The notes beneath the pieces were generated by a model. That model saw only the letters and a program-made list of their open reading frames with translations, did not search any database and had not been told where the DNA came from. From the NCBI GenBank assembly GCA_963971405.1, contig OZ020492.1:8680001-8744000 (forward strand): DNA of 64,000 nt, in the 5' to 3' direction. The position numbers and the translations under genes were made by a program. Every line of letters starts with the position of its first letter. Within the stretch, counting starts at the first letter, position 1. The stretch is from Psococerastis gibbosa (Eukaryota > Arthropoda > Insecta > Psocodea > Psocidae). Shown piece by piece: positions 24,001 through 33,704 of the stretch.

Positions 24001-24863
24001 ATGGTCGAAATGAAAGCGAACTTCGAAGTTTCATTAACTTTACTACCGTGTAAGTATTTTTTATTTTTAACTTTAAGATGTGACGATATGAATCGAGCTA
24101 CTATGTTCTGATCTGATACTGTCTTGTTTTTTTTTTTTAATAGTAATTTTCACCATAACCATAATGAATGAATTATGTAACACAGGGGTTCCCAAACTGA
24201 GGTCCAAGGACCACCGGTGGTCCACAGAGCAAAGTAAGAATTACGAAAATAAAACAACTGAGTTATTGGAAATTAGAAGTAAAATAGAAGTCTTGGCACT
24301 GAACTATAAAATCTAACCGATATCAGTCCCAAACATTTAATAAAAATAATTAGCTCGTAGGGTAATAATTGTAGGCACAAACTACATGACCTTGGTCCTA
24401 GAATTTGACGATTTCCTGTCACATCCATGCTGGTCCTCGGAAAATCAGAAAATAATCTAGTGGTCCATTGGCAAAAAAGGTTGGGAACCCTTGATGTAAC
24501 AAATAACAAAAATAAAGAGCATTGCCTATTTGTTGGAACCACCTGCAAAATTCTAGTTAGGCAACACCAAACAGAATTGTTAAAATCGTGTCCCCTCAAT
24601 TTTTAATTAATTACATTTGAATAATCTATGGCGTGTTACTTTTGGTAAAGTTAACTGACCGTAATGATGCATTTGGCGCCACTGACAGTAAATTCTTCGG
24701 ATCCTATCAATCTGAACAGCCAGTCATAACGTAAAATCTCGTCTCCATCGACACGAATGACTCGTTTGCCCGTAATAGTCCCATGTTCAAATTCGATATG
24801 ATGTACGTGGTCATAAAGTGGGACGTCCCACCAAGCTACTAAATCGCCAGGAGCATCCGACAT
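20884..24863 (-). CDS. Faim: Fas apoptotic inhibitory molecule (FAIM), complete three-exon gene
   Basis: FAIM is a small soluble cytosolic protein of two beta-sandwich domains, reported in vertebrates to protect against Fas-induced death and protein aggregation. Coding exons are 24863-24660, 22836-22645 and 21033-20884 (204, 192 and 150 nt; all junctions phase 0), giving 181 residues; human FAIM1 is close to this length. Diagnostic stretches are DLVAWWDVPLYDHVHHIEFE, GTITGKRVIRVDG, GGFSYSYTLTVNGQSFK, WIVNFNDEKYRVVLERD and FVDDGTETHFSLGELPACIK. The ATG at 24863 is used because FAIM proteins start just before DLVA; the ATG 27 bases upstream lies in the acceptor region. A 5' untranslated exon is implied by the acceptor at about 24872 but was not located. 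An overlapping AATAAATAAATAAA polyadenylation signal lies about 50 bases after the stop. Introns of 1.6-1.8 kb hold hAT, SINE and foldback repeats. Confidence 0.95.
21130..21290 (+). repeat. Interspersed repeat X copy
   Basis: GTTGCTGTTGAGCCTCCGAG, CCACTGAAGATGCCGACC, GTTGACGAAGCG and ACCACGGCCTATCATCC match 12100-12335. It lies in FAIM intron 2, about 100 bases upstream of exon 3 in transcript order. The core reads GAAG, not GAAA. Confidence 0.6.
21291..22443. other. FAIM intron 2, no other feature
   Basis: G-run at 21384-21397 and CTTA microsatellite at 21584-21600. No exon-like sequence. Confidence 0.5.
22444..22608 (+). mobile_element. Non-autonomous hAT element in FAIM intron 2
   Basis: CATGGACGGATACAGGG to GGGCTGGATCCGTCCCTG; flanks AATGTAGG and AATGGAGG are an 8-bp duplication with one difference. 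The middle contains ATTTATTACGCTCTGATTTA as in 11268-11434. The duplication ends 28 bases from the exon 2 donor. Confidence 0.85.
22645..22836 (-). CDS. Faim: FAIM coding exon 2
   Basis: Encodes 64 residues from VFPVGGFSYSYTLTVNGQSF to SLEVSANGEKLQTM. The acceptor TTTTTCAG precedes 22836 and the donor GTAATG follows 22645, both phase 0. The matching vertebrate segment has the same order: beta-strand with EYTLEINGK, then WVL and RIVLEKD. A hAT-type element with an 8-bp duplication lies only 28 bases into the following intron. Confidence 0.94.
22940..23129 (-). mobile_element. SINE family A copy in FAIM intron 1
   Basis: Minus strand: GACATGTAGAGTAGTGGTAC, GGTTCGAGTCC, TTCTGGCCATGCTTCGGAGG, then a short body and TTTAT tail. 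About 35 bases are deleted from the body (GTGTAAGAGAGG missing). Confidence 0.8.
23289..23364 (-). other. tRNA-like sequence (SINE family E head)
   Basis: Minus strand reads GCGGGCTTGTGGTCGAGTGA ... GGGCTCGAATCCCGCCAAG: A box TGGTCGAGTGA and B box GGCTCGAATCC. No clean anticodon stem or matching acceptor stem was found, so it is a SINE head or tRNA relic rather than a gene. Relatives: 23586-23632 (+) and 26601-26675 (-). Confidence 0.5.
23501..23716. repeat. Inverted repeat around a tRNA-like fragment
   Basis: Left arm 23501-23567 and right arm 23641-23716 pair almost completely (CACATTATACTGCAGTAT; ACTTTGGTTGAAGAGGCA). The loop carries GGGTTCGAATCCCGCCAAG, the B-box part of SINE family E. 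Confidence 0.75.
23940..24035 (-). repeat. Repeat X fragment
   Basis: GCAAAGGCTTTCACAGCCGG and AGTAGAATCCGGGCTGATGG are the reverse complement of parts of 12255-12330. Confidence 0.5.
24183..24493 (+). mobile_element. Non-autonomous hAT element in FAIM intron 1
   Basis: Ends CAGGGGTTCCCAAACTGAGG and GGTTGGGAACCCTTG; exact 8-bp duplication ATGTAACA. A second, left-truncated copy is at 60705-60960. No transposase. Confidence 0.88.
24660..24863 (-). CDS. Faim: FAIM coding exon 1
   Basis: Encodes the N-terminal 68 residues, MSDAPGDLVAWWDVPLYDHV through SGAKCIIT. The start follows a pyrimidine-rich acceptor (TTTAGTTTCAG) by 8 bases, so transcription starts further upstream. The donor is GTCAGT at 24659, non-consensus at +3 but the only one that keeps phase 0 with exon 2 and reproduces the FAIM alignment. 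Confidence 0.94.
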
Positions 24864-25049
24864 TGTTACCCCTGAAACTAAAAAAAACACTTTATAATTT
24901 TACCACAGTAAATAATTAAACACTATAGCCTATCTTAGATAACGCTTGAGACTCTCTCCGGTCTTGTAATGGTGATGACAATGGATCCCCCCCCCCCCGT
25001 ATGCATTTTATCCTTCTATTTTTCACTATTCCTCTCTTTTTTTTCTTCT

Positions 25050-25595
25050 CCATTTAATTTTATTTAATCTATAATAAGCCTACAACGCTTTAGTTTTTAA
25101 GGTTAGCATGAAAACAAGACTTTATAGTCTTGTAAGAGGACGGGTCGTACTGGTCGATGCAATGAATTAGGCGGTTTGAGCGCAGAATGAATTTATCGAT
25201 TAAGTTCTTCCTCTCCACTTGAGTAAGTTCAGAGTGAGTTATTTAATAATGTTTACCATACCAACTGTGTATAAAGAATGATACAATGCTTATAACTAAG
25301 AATTGATTTGACCCAGCCTGCTTCCACGTAGTAAAACCAACTCTGTGTCCCCAGCTAAAGGAGCTGATGAGACACAGAGGGTAGCTTAAAGATATTATTA
25401 ACAAAAGGAAATAAATACGCAGAAAGAATAATTATAGCAATACGGTATTAAAAATATGTAAATGTGGACAGCGCCATCTATCGGGGAAAAGGTGAAGATG
25501 GAAGCAGACCGGTATTTATATATGTGGGACCACGTGGTCCCCACAGTCTTATTGTTCGCCTTTTGTTTTATTTGCAATAAAGTCGTTTTTCCATT
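25050..25595 (+). repeat. Repeat Y interrupted by an LTR-like insert
   Basis: 25050-25130 and 25546-25595 together match 6282-6420 (GGTTAGCATGAAAACAAGAC, then GTCTTATTGTTCGCC and TTTGCAATAAAGTCG). The 415-base insert is annotated separately. The repeat ends with AATAAAG, like a retroposon 3' end. Confidence 0.6.
25131..25545. mobile_element. Solo-LTR candidate
   Basis: A 415-bp insert in repeat Y with TG...CA ends (TGTAAGAGGACGGGTCG ... GGTCCCCACA) flanked by GTCT on both sides. Length, ends and a 4-bp duplication suit a solo LTR, but no internal LTR-retrotransposon coding is nearby and the orientation is unclear. Confidence 0.5.
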
Positions 25596-25680
25596 TTTCA
25601 TGTTCACAGTGTTCAAGAGAAATTATTTAGGGCAGCTTGAAACGGTATGGCGGTTAACACCCAAATAGCATGTATCAAAG

Positions 25681-26012
25681 TTGTTCATTTACCCCCAGAA
25701 AGGATGGGGGTTACATAAACTGAATGTCGGCAGAGAGGCGGCTCGAAATACCGCAGCCCTAGTTACTGGTCATGGTTTGTTCAGAGCCCACATGGCCAAA
25801 TTAGGTCATGAAGGTCCTACCGTCTGCCGGCACTGCAGTGAGTCCAATGAAACCGCGGCCGGAGCACGTGGTTGGGCACTGTCCAGCCCTGCGGCGGGCG
25901 CGGTTGGACTGTTTTGGGGCTGCCTACATCGACCAAGTCGATCTGATTGACTTGCCATTGAAGGACATTGTTGTCTTTGCAAACAAGGTTAAGCTGCTTT
26001 TTTTCAACAGCT
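25681..26012 (+). pseudogene. LINE C-terminal tail, frameshifted
   Basis: One frame reads LVTGHGLFRAHMAKLGHEGP and TVCRHCSESNETA; the +1 frame continues EHVVGHCPALRRARLDCFGA and AYIDQVDLIDLPLKDIV. TGHG-x-F, C-x2-C and E-H-x-x-x-HC are the C-terminal landmarks of R1/Jockey-type non-LTR proteins. One frameshift near 25855 and a missing 5' part make it a relic. Confidence 0.7.
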
Positions 26013-26192
26013 AATTAATTGGCAATGGCCACACTATGAATGATTGGGATGTGATCCCAATAATTATGCTCTTCAAAGGGTCCCCTGACCTATGTCAGCT
26101 CAACACGCTAAATAATAATAATAGGGCAGCTTACACCGACGTATAGAAAACATTTTCTCGAGTAAATGAGAAATAATTTTTATGGAAGGTGA

Positions 26193-26373
26193 CAAGGACG
26201 GATTCAGGGGGGGGGGCAAGGGGGTAGCTGGATCGATTAAATCAGAGCGTAATAAATTAATTTACAATAAATTAATTTATTACGCTCTGATTTAATCGAT
26301 CCTACAACTGTTTTTCCTATTTTGACCCACAACTACCCCCCCCCCCAAAAAAAATGGGCTGGATCCGTTTCTG
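26193..26373 (+). mobile_element. Non-autonomous hAT element with internal palindrome
   Basis: CAAGGACGGATTCAGGG to GGGCTGGATCCGTTTCTG; flanks GAAGGTGA and GAAGGTGG. The middle is a near-perfect palindrome of GATCGATTAAATCAGAGCGT. G-run left, C-run right. Confidence 0.85.
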
Positions 26374-26600
26374 GAAGGTGGGCACGGCTCCAACAGCTAT
26401 ATCTCACGGGGTCGCATTGATAATCGTAGAAACCTTTTCTGAAACTGGTGGGCACCACCATTAAGTCCGGTCCTTTATCCCTTGAAACGAATTCGAAAGA
26501 AATACAGGACGGCATCCCTATCTACCAATGCCGTGCAGGATTCATGATCGTGAGTTTTCAATCGATGATAGGAACCGCCCTATCAGGAAGCTAATTGAAA

Positions 26601-26675
26601 ATACTGGACTTGGTGGGATTTGAACCCAAGATGTACACCTAAGCAGGAGTCATCGTAACCGCTGGACCGCAAACT
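26601..26675 (-). other. tRNA-like sequence (SINE family E head), decayed
   Basis: Minus strand: TTTGCGGTCCAGCGGTTACG ... GGGTTCAAATCCCACCAAG. Close relative of 23289-23364 with A and B boxes. Confidence 0.5.
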
Positions 26676-26837
26676 GGTTCATTCGCCAATGTCACATTGA
26701 CTACAGTTTCAATAAGCAAGCTCAGGCATGCCTACCTGTGACATCATAACAGACGTTGCAGTTACAGTTTGAACAGCTTGACTACACCATGTACAGGAAC
26801 TACTCACCCTTTTAATTTTTTTATATATATTAAAAAA

Positions 26838-26993
26838 GGTTAAATCGGGTACTAACAATTTAATGACTGTATCTGATTAACCTCTTCAATCGCCTCCCTA
26901 AGTAACCTATTGGATACTTGTTTCGAGTTACGACGACGACGGTGAATAGAAACTCGCACAAGTACAAGCACGCTACCACCTTACCACCGAAGT
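26838..26993 (-). mobile_element. SINE family C copy
   Basis: Minus strand CGGTGGTAAGGTGGTAGCGT through AGAGGTTAATCAGATACAGT to CGATTTAACC; more diverged than the 10138 copy. Confidence 0.7.
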
Positions 26994-27009
26994 TGCAGGT
27001 TTACCCTTC

Positions 27010-27986
27010 CACAAGAAAAGTGCCTAAGAAAGTTTTCACTTTTACAACTTTAGTAGGTAGATGACGTGACGTGACATTTTTTTTCCTGCCCATGTATTTA
27101 GGCTGTTTAGTGGAGCTATGACGCTACCACTACACTATCTCACCTGCCCACCGCACAGTTCCGCTTGTAAAGGAAGTTATAACTTCTATAAATAGCCTAT
27201 TAGTACCTACCTAAAGTAAATTGTGGAGCAAAAATCCAAGGTATTATTTGCCTGTCACCGATGAAATTAGCCTATGTATATTTCGATGAAATCGAGTTGC
27301 ACAACTTTCCGAAACGTCTATACTTATCATGTCTCTCATGGCTCTGTTTTCATGCTTCCAAGTCGTCGCATGGCAACAATTCAATCGATACATGAATTAC
27401 CTAATTAATTTCAACTTAGACTACCTACATTCTCTGTCATTTACGATACATCGTTAGTCGCCGGTTAATTAACAGTTAACATCGTAATCTGCAATCACCT
27501 CACCCAGGTGCGAAATACGAGCCTCCTAACCCCCCTCTTTTTCCGCTGCTTTTTATATGAGACTCAGGCCCTGACCTCATGGAATTTCTTCACCCTGAGA
27601 AAGAAGTCAAAACAAAATGTGCGAAAGGAAATTGTAAGAAATGCGGCCACAATATACCTGTATATGAAGATAACACTCCGCAACCATGCATAGAAATAAT
27701 AAACTCAGTTCGCGCTATTTTCAAATGCTTGAAGTCCGCTCCGTGCTTTTTATTTATTTCATATTCTTTTCGCAAATGAATTTCGTATGAGGTAATTTTT
27801 TCATTCTGACTGCAAATGCCCAGTCTGCACATTTATAGGACAGGGCGTGATGAGACTATCAGACACTCACTATCCGCTTTCTTCGCAAAGTCCAATTTTT
27901 ATATGATATTGATAAGGGCTAATAATTAATTATAAGAAACTAATAGGCAGTTTTAGTATTTTTAACGTATTATGGCTTATCATTAG
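27010..27986. other. Mostly unannotated; one ORF with a Cys cluster
   Basis: 27579-27779 (+) reads MEFLHPEKEVKTKCAKGNCK then KCGHNIPVYEDN, with three Cys as C-x4-C-x2-C, preceded by an acceptor-like pyrimidine tract and CAG at about 27567. It may be an exon or a retroelement relic; no family is recognised. Confidence 0.25.
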
Positions 27987-28425
27987 TTATATTCATCTAC
28001 AGTATGTGACAGTCACTAACAGCGTTTGGCCACAAATAAGAAAGGGGTAAGAATACTGAAAATCCCACGCCTCATAACTGTGGCCGTAGATTGTCAGTGA
28101 CTTAGTGACTTAACAATAGCCTAGTGCTTAATGCCTTTGAACAGCTCGGTAGATTTATCGTATGTCACATTAATAGAACAAAGCCCAAAACTGTGTAACT
28201 ATATATTCATCTCAAGTATGTGACAGTCACTAACAGCGTTTGGCCACAAATAAGAAAGGGGTGAGAATACTGAAAATCCCACGCCTCGTAACTGTGGCCG
28301 TAGATTGTCAGTGACTTAGTGACTTAACAATAGCCTAGTGTTTAATGCCTTTCAATAGCTCGGTAGATCTATCATATGTCACATTAATATAACAAAGCCC
28401 AAAACTGTGTAACTACATTTAAAAT
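27987..28425. repeat. 214-bp tandem duplication
   Basis: Two near-identical units starting at about 28001 and 28215 (TATGTGACAGTCACTAACAG ... AAAACTGTGTAACTA), period 214 bp. Differences are few, so it is recent. No coding. Confidence 0.85.
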
Positions 28426-28611
28426 AACAGCATTCCATTTCAACTCTAGGGGCCATTCCCACGAACTTCCCGAACACTTTCTGCATTTAAACATTCAAAT
28501 GGTAAACTTACTAACTGCTATTGATCGCATTAAAATGAACTCAGAAAAATATGGTATAATTGTCTTAACTGTTGATTGGTCCAAACTGTTTCTGGGGGTC
28601 GCATTTACTCA

Positions 28612-29005
28612 GGCGCATATTCCACCGACCTGCTAGTGCTAAATACAAATACGGTGACGTGGTAGCAGACATTCAAGACTTAGGCGGGGTTTCTACCGAC
28701 CTCGCATTGCAGAATGCAAATGACATTGATGGAAATGTTTGTTTTCCTCTATGCCATAGTTAAAATTGATCAATGATCATACAGTAAAATCCCAAACAAA
28801 CAAACTATAATTAAAAAATGGCGTCATGGGATATGTTAAGTACACACATTTTAATAGATTTCTATAAAAAGAAAAATTCTAATTTCCGTCAATGTCATTT
28901 GCATTCTGCAATGCGAGGTCGGTGGAAACCCCGCTAAGTCTTGAATGTCTGCTACCACGTCACCGTATTTGTATTTAGCACTAGCAGGTCGGTGGAATAT
29001 GCGCC
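28612..29005 (+). mobile_element. Foldback MITE, PIF/Harbinger-like, copy 2
   Basis: A 394-bp element with ~150-bp inverted arms, GGCGCATATTCCACCGACC at the left and its reverse complement at the right. Flanks TCA and TTA. The inner AAAATGGCGTCATGGGATAT block also occurs in the 770 copy. Confidence 0.8.
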
Positions 29006-30589
29006 TTAGAGAAAGGTTTTCTGGACGTCGGTGGGACCGCCCAAAGGAACGCATACACCACGCTTTAAATTTTATCGTGAGGAATACTGGGAGCACCCTC
29101 ATGTTCCAATGCATAGCGTAGCCCTTATAAGAGAATGTCCAAACAAAATTCACCCCTTTTTTCCCATCAATTTAAAGATATATTTCGCTACAAAATATAC
29201 CCTGCTTCAAGTTACAAACGAGTTCAACTCATTTAGATTTATAATTTTTATATAGGCTCTGCCAAATTATCCAGTATTTGAAACAGACTGCAGAAGAAAC
29301 TAGATAAAAATAACAAATTGAAATTTCGGAATATTTCCGCCTAATTTAGTAAATTCACATTTAATTTAACTTCATAATGTATTATTCAAATTGATATAGT
29401 TTTACGTAACGTAAGAAAATGAAACACACCAACAGCTAAGTGCTGACGATTGCGTTAGCTAATTTCCATTTCCTTGTTTAGGGGTACATTTTTTGCGTTT
29501 GCTCTTAAGCCTTGTGCCCCTGTTGAGTATCACTACTACTTCGTTTCTCAAGACCTTTTCCTTAGTGAAAGGCTAGGTTCTTAAGAGCATTCTACGCTTC
29601 TCAGATTACACAATTCTTAGCTCAGACAGCTGAATTAAGTCCTAATTATGCAACGCATTACCCCGGGCATAGATCCATATGGAAGCCACTTAACAACCGC
29701 CTCACACAATTCCCAATTCCCCATCAAACCAGCATGTGCTGACTTTCTGGTATGGTTAGGCAATCTTAAAGATGTACATGGTCATCAGGACCAATAGACA
29801 AAGCAGAAATAGGATGAATAGCGTTCAAACAGCTCGGACTGCAGGTCGCTGCTAGCCAATATTTCCAAAATGAAGTACTGTGCTTCACAAGCTATGCCAA
29901 TGGGCGTGTGAGCCAATATGTGTGTGTTTAATTACGTAAAACTATACAAAGTTTTATTTATTTTTGCTACATGAATGAAAGCAAGTTTTACACAGTTAAC
30001 AAGAAGACAATTAGGCCTATACGTACATTCAGATTTAACATCAACATTGAGAATACATATATATTATGGTATAGACTATTAGAGACATTGTTTTGGCGCC
30101 TTAGCCTATTAGTATAACTGTCGTTTTTCATGTCAATGTAATCCATATGAGGCGTATTAATAAAATTTATAATTGAGTTCCGACTAACTTAGATACACCA
30201 AAATTGTATAAATATGTAAATTAGACCCAAACAAAATAATTCTAATCATAATTATGACTGTTAATCACAAACCAGGGCTTGATATGATACGATTAGAGTT
30301 TGGATTATAAAAAATGCTTTACATATATTAATTAATAAACAAAAAGTTTTATTACTGAGCCAACCTAGCGGAATTAATGCTATGAAATATATCTAACCAG
30401 GAAGGGCCGAAAATTCAGGATCGTTATACTTGATATTACACGTTGTGACTTGATGAATTATTGTAAAATGTTCCATTTTTCTCGATTGGTGGATCGTGAT
30501 AGCGCCTAGGATGTATATTCCTTTTTAGGTACATTAAACATCTCTCCATTAACAACCATAGTGCTGGAATAATATTAAACACTTAGAAC
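29006..30589. other. No gene seen
   Basis: AT-rich intergenic DNA between FAIM and CngL. Positions 30340-30392 hold a remnant of the 3' part of SINE family A (minus strand, AACCTAGCGGAATTAATGCT). Confidence 0.45.
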
Positions 30590-32570
30590 ATTAAAAATTT
30601 AGAAGAGTAATGCGAAAATGTATGTTTGAAGCCTTTATCAGCCTGCAACCATAGCGTTTCGGAATTCTTTTACAAACATCAAGAACATTAAGAATTATTA
30701 AGAAGAGTAATGTGAAAACGTATGTTTCAAGCCTTTACCAGCCTGCAACCATAACGTTTCGGAATTATTTTAAAAACATCAAGAACATTTAGAATTTAGA
30801 AGAGTACCTAATGCGGGAACGTATGTTTTAAGCCTTTATCAGCCTGCAACCATAACGTTTCGGAATTATTTTAAAAACATCAAGAACATTAAGAATTTAG
30901 AAGAGTACCTAATGCGGAAACGTATGTTTTAAGCCTTTATCAGCTTGCAACCATAGCGTTTCGGAATTATATTAAAAACATCAAGAACATTAAGAATATA
31001 GGCTAGAAGAGTAATGCGAAAACGTATGTTTGAAGCCTTTATCAGCCTGCAACTACAGTGTCTTGGAATTCTTTTACAAACATCAAAAACATTAAGAATT
31101 ATTAAGAAGAGTAATGCGAAAACGTATGTTTTAAGCCTTTATCAGCCTGCAACCGTAACGTTTCGGAATTATTTTAAAAACATCAAGAACATTAAGAATT
31201 TAGAAGAGTAATGCGAAAACGTATGTTTGAAGCCTTTATCAGCCTGCAACCATAACGTTTCAGCATTATTTTAAAAACATCAAGAACATTAAGAATTTAG
31301 AAGAGTAATGCGAAAACGTATGTTTGAAGCCATTATCAGCCTGCAACTACAGTGTCTTGGAATTCTCTTACAAACATCAAGAACATTAAGAATTATTAAG
31401 AAGAGTAATGCGAAAACGTATGTTTTAAGCCTTTATCAGCCTGCAACCATAGCGTTTCGGAATTATTTTAAAAACATCAAGAACATTAAGAATATAGAAG
31501 AGTAATGCGAAAACGTAAGTTTGAAGCCTTTATCAGCCTGCAACAGTAACGTTTCGGAATTATTTTAAAAACATCAAGAACATTAAGAATTTAGAAGAGT
31601 GCCTAATGCGAAAACGTATTTTTGAAGCCTTTATCAGCCTGCAACCATAGCGTTTCGGAATTATTTTAAAAACATCAAGAACATCAAGAATTTAGAAGAG
31701 TAATGCGAAAACGTAAGTTTGAAGCCTTTATCAGCCTGCAACCATAACGTTTCGGAATTATTTTAAAAAACATCAAGAACATTAAGAATTTAGAAGAGTG
31801 CCTAATGCGAAAACATATTTTTGAAGCCTTTATCAGCCTGCAACCATAGCGTTTCGGAATTCTTTTAAAAACATCAAGAACATTAAGAATGTAGAAGAGT
31901 AATGCGAAAACGTATGTTTGAAGCCATTATCAGCCTGCAACTACAGTGTCTTGGAATTCTCTTACAAACATCAAGAACATTAAGAATTATTAAGAAGAGT
32001 AATGCGAAAACGTATGTTTTAAGCCTTTATCAGCCTGCAACCATAGCGTTTCGGAATTATTTTAAAAACATCAAGAACATTAAGAATATAGAAGAGTAAT
32101 GCGAAAACGTAAGTTTGAAGCCTTTATCAGCCTGCAACAGTAACGTTTCGGAATTATTTTAAAAACATCAAGAACATTAAGAATTTAGAAGAGTGCCTAA
32201 TGCGAAAACGTATTTTTGAAGCCTTTATCAGCCTGCAACCATAGCGTTTCGGAATTATTTTAAAAACATCAAGAACATCAAGAATTTAGAAGAGTAATGC
32301 GAAAACGTAAGTTTGAAGCCTTTATCAGCCTGCAACCATAACGTTTCGGAATTATTTTAAAAAACATCAAGAACATTAAGAATTTAGAAGAGTGCCTAAT
32401 GCGAAAACATATTTTTGAAGCCTTTATCAGCCTGCAACCATAGCGTTTCGGAATTCTTTTAAAAACATCAAGAACATTAAGAATGTAGAAGAGTAATGCG
32501 AAAACGAATGTTTGAAGCCTTTATCAGCCTGCAACCATAGTGTTTTGGAATTCTTTTAAAAACACCGAAA
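30590..32570 (+). repeat. ~99-bp satellite array, about 20 monomers
   Basis: Consensus unit around GAAGAGTAATGCGAAAACGT, ATGTTTGAAGCCTTTATCAG, CCTGCAACCATAGCGTTTCG, GAATTATTTTAAAAACATCA, AGAACATTAAGAATTTA. Some units carry an extra CCTA or ATT. Positions 31296-31889 and 31890-32483 are nearly identical 594-bp blocks of six monomers, a higher-order duplication. Periods divisible by 3 keep 65-codon ORFs open by chance. The array starts about 80 bases past the CngL stop. Confidence 0.93.
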
Positions 32571-32657
32571 CATTGCTAAACAAGTAAGTATATCATGGAT
32601 TAATTTGACACATCAACACATCAATTGATTAATAAATTTGCAGCAGTGAGCTTATTT

Positions 32658-33704
32658 CTAATTAGCATCATAATAGTCGTTGTCGTCATAGCAGTCTTCA
32701 ATAGTTACTGCAGGTTCAGATTCTTCCGTATCAACTACGTATTCACTGCTTTGCTCAACCCCTACTGCTCCAGGGCCTTCATCGGTAACTTCTTCTTCAA
32801 TAACTGCAGCAGCCTCCTCCGCAATGAGCTCACTTACTCTCCTTAAGAAGGTTTCCGGATCTGGTAATTCTGGTTCATCGTCATCAGGTAACTTAATTAA
32901 ACGAAGTTGTTCTTGAAATACGGATTCATTGCTGTCTGTGGACATAGGAATTCCCTCTGGCGAGTTCACGGATGAGGAGGAGGAAAACGTAGGTAAGCTC
33001 CAACGACTTAATATTCTGCCTGTCTCTTTGCAGCGCTTCTGGCTGTCATAGATGCTATGCTGATGCCTCTTATAGCCTGTAGAATAATCAACGCTACATG
33101 CTCGTTCGAAGGGTTTCGGTGTTTTTCTCGTGCGTCGAGGTCGAATGGGCTCTGGATCTTCAAAAGCAGAAAGTTGGCTTATTGAAGTTATTTTCTTATC
33201 ACTAGCGTCGATGATCCCTTCCAATACTTTGACTTCCTTAGCAGAAAGCAGGGAAAGATCAGTCGTTCCAAAAACCTTCTGTAATGTTTTCAGCTCTACT
33301 GCGATATCTTCTAAAGATTGCTGAGCGCTTTTCGGTCCTAGTCCTCTATTCTCCAATTCCTCAGCCAACATTTCAACTTCCCAATTTGGATTGTGGGGGT
33401 CGCCTTCACAGTCACTGTCATCCATTTCTAGAGTAATATATTCTCTTCGGTGAGCTTCGTCTAAGCTCTTTGCCCTGCGAATGTCGAGAGGAGGTAAATC
33501 CTTAGGGTTGTCAATATTGAGCAGTTCGATGTGTTCCGGATCGGAGTACCTTCTTGGGTAACGACTGCCTTGGTAACCAAAGAATGACCTTGCTGGTTCG
33601 AAGAGTTCGTGGAGATTGTCAACAACTCTTGGTGGTGATTCTGAACGGTAATACGATCGTGGAGGACATCTTCCTTCGACGACGTTTTCCAATGATTCCC
33701 CTCT
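32658..33704 (-). CDS. CngL: CngL terminal exon with stop codon
   Basis: Codes the last 348 residues, RGESLENVVEGRCPPRSYYR to CYDDNDYYDAN, then TAG. An ATG-initiated reading starts 30 bases upstream but those bases are the acceptor region (TTTCATATTCAG). The tail is mostly low-complexity with conserved-looking blocks (DLPPLDIRRAKSLDEAHRRE; LPDPETFLRRVSELIAEEAA) and an acidic end. Only about 80 bases separate the stop from the satellite array. Confidence 0.9.
   Translation of the reverse strand, partial: RGESLENVVEGRCPPRSYYRSESPPRVVDNLHELFEPARSFFGYQGSRYPRRYSDPEHIELLNIDNPKDLPPLDIRRAKSLDEAHRREYITLEMDDSDCEGDPHNPNWEVEMLAEELENRGLGPKSAQQSLEDIAVELKTLQKVFGTTDLSLLSAKEVKVLEGIIDASDKKITSISQLSAFEDPEPIRPRRTRKTPKPFERACSVDYSTGYKRHQHSIYDSQKRCKETGRILSRWSLPTFSSSSSVNSPEGIPMSTDSNESVFQEQLRLIKLPDDDEPELPDPETFLRRVSELIAEEAAAVIEEEVTDEGPGAVGVEQSSEYVVDTEESEPAVTIEDCYDDNDYYDAN

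Noticed and set aside
24864-24890. Upstream ATG for FAIM
   Set aside because: It lies upstream of and across the acceptor CAG at 24872, so it would not be in the spliced message; FAIM family starts fit the 24863 ATG.
30590-32570. CRISPR-like array or a family of 65-residue proteins
   Set aside because: Units are ~99 bp with no unique spacers, and the genome is eukaryotic. The 65-codon ORFs persist only because the two-monomer period is a multiple of three; there is no start context, and indels break them elsewhere in the array.
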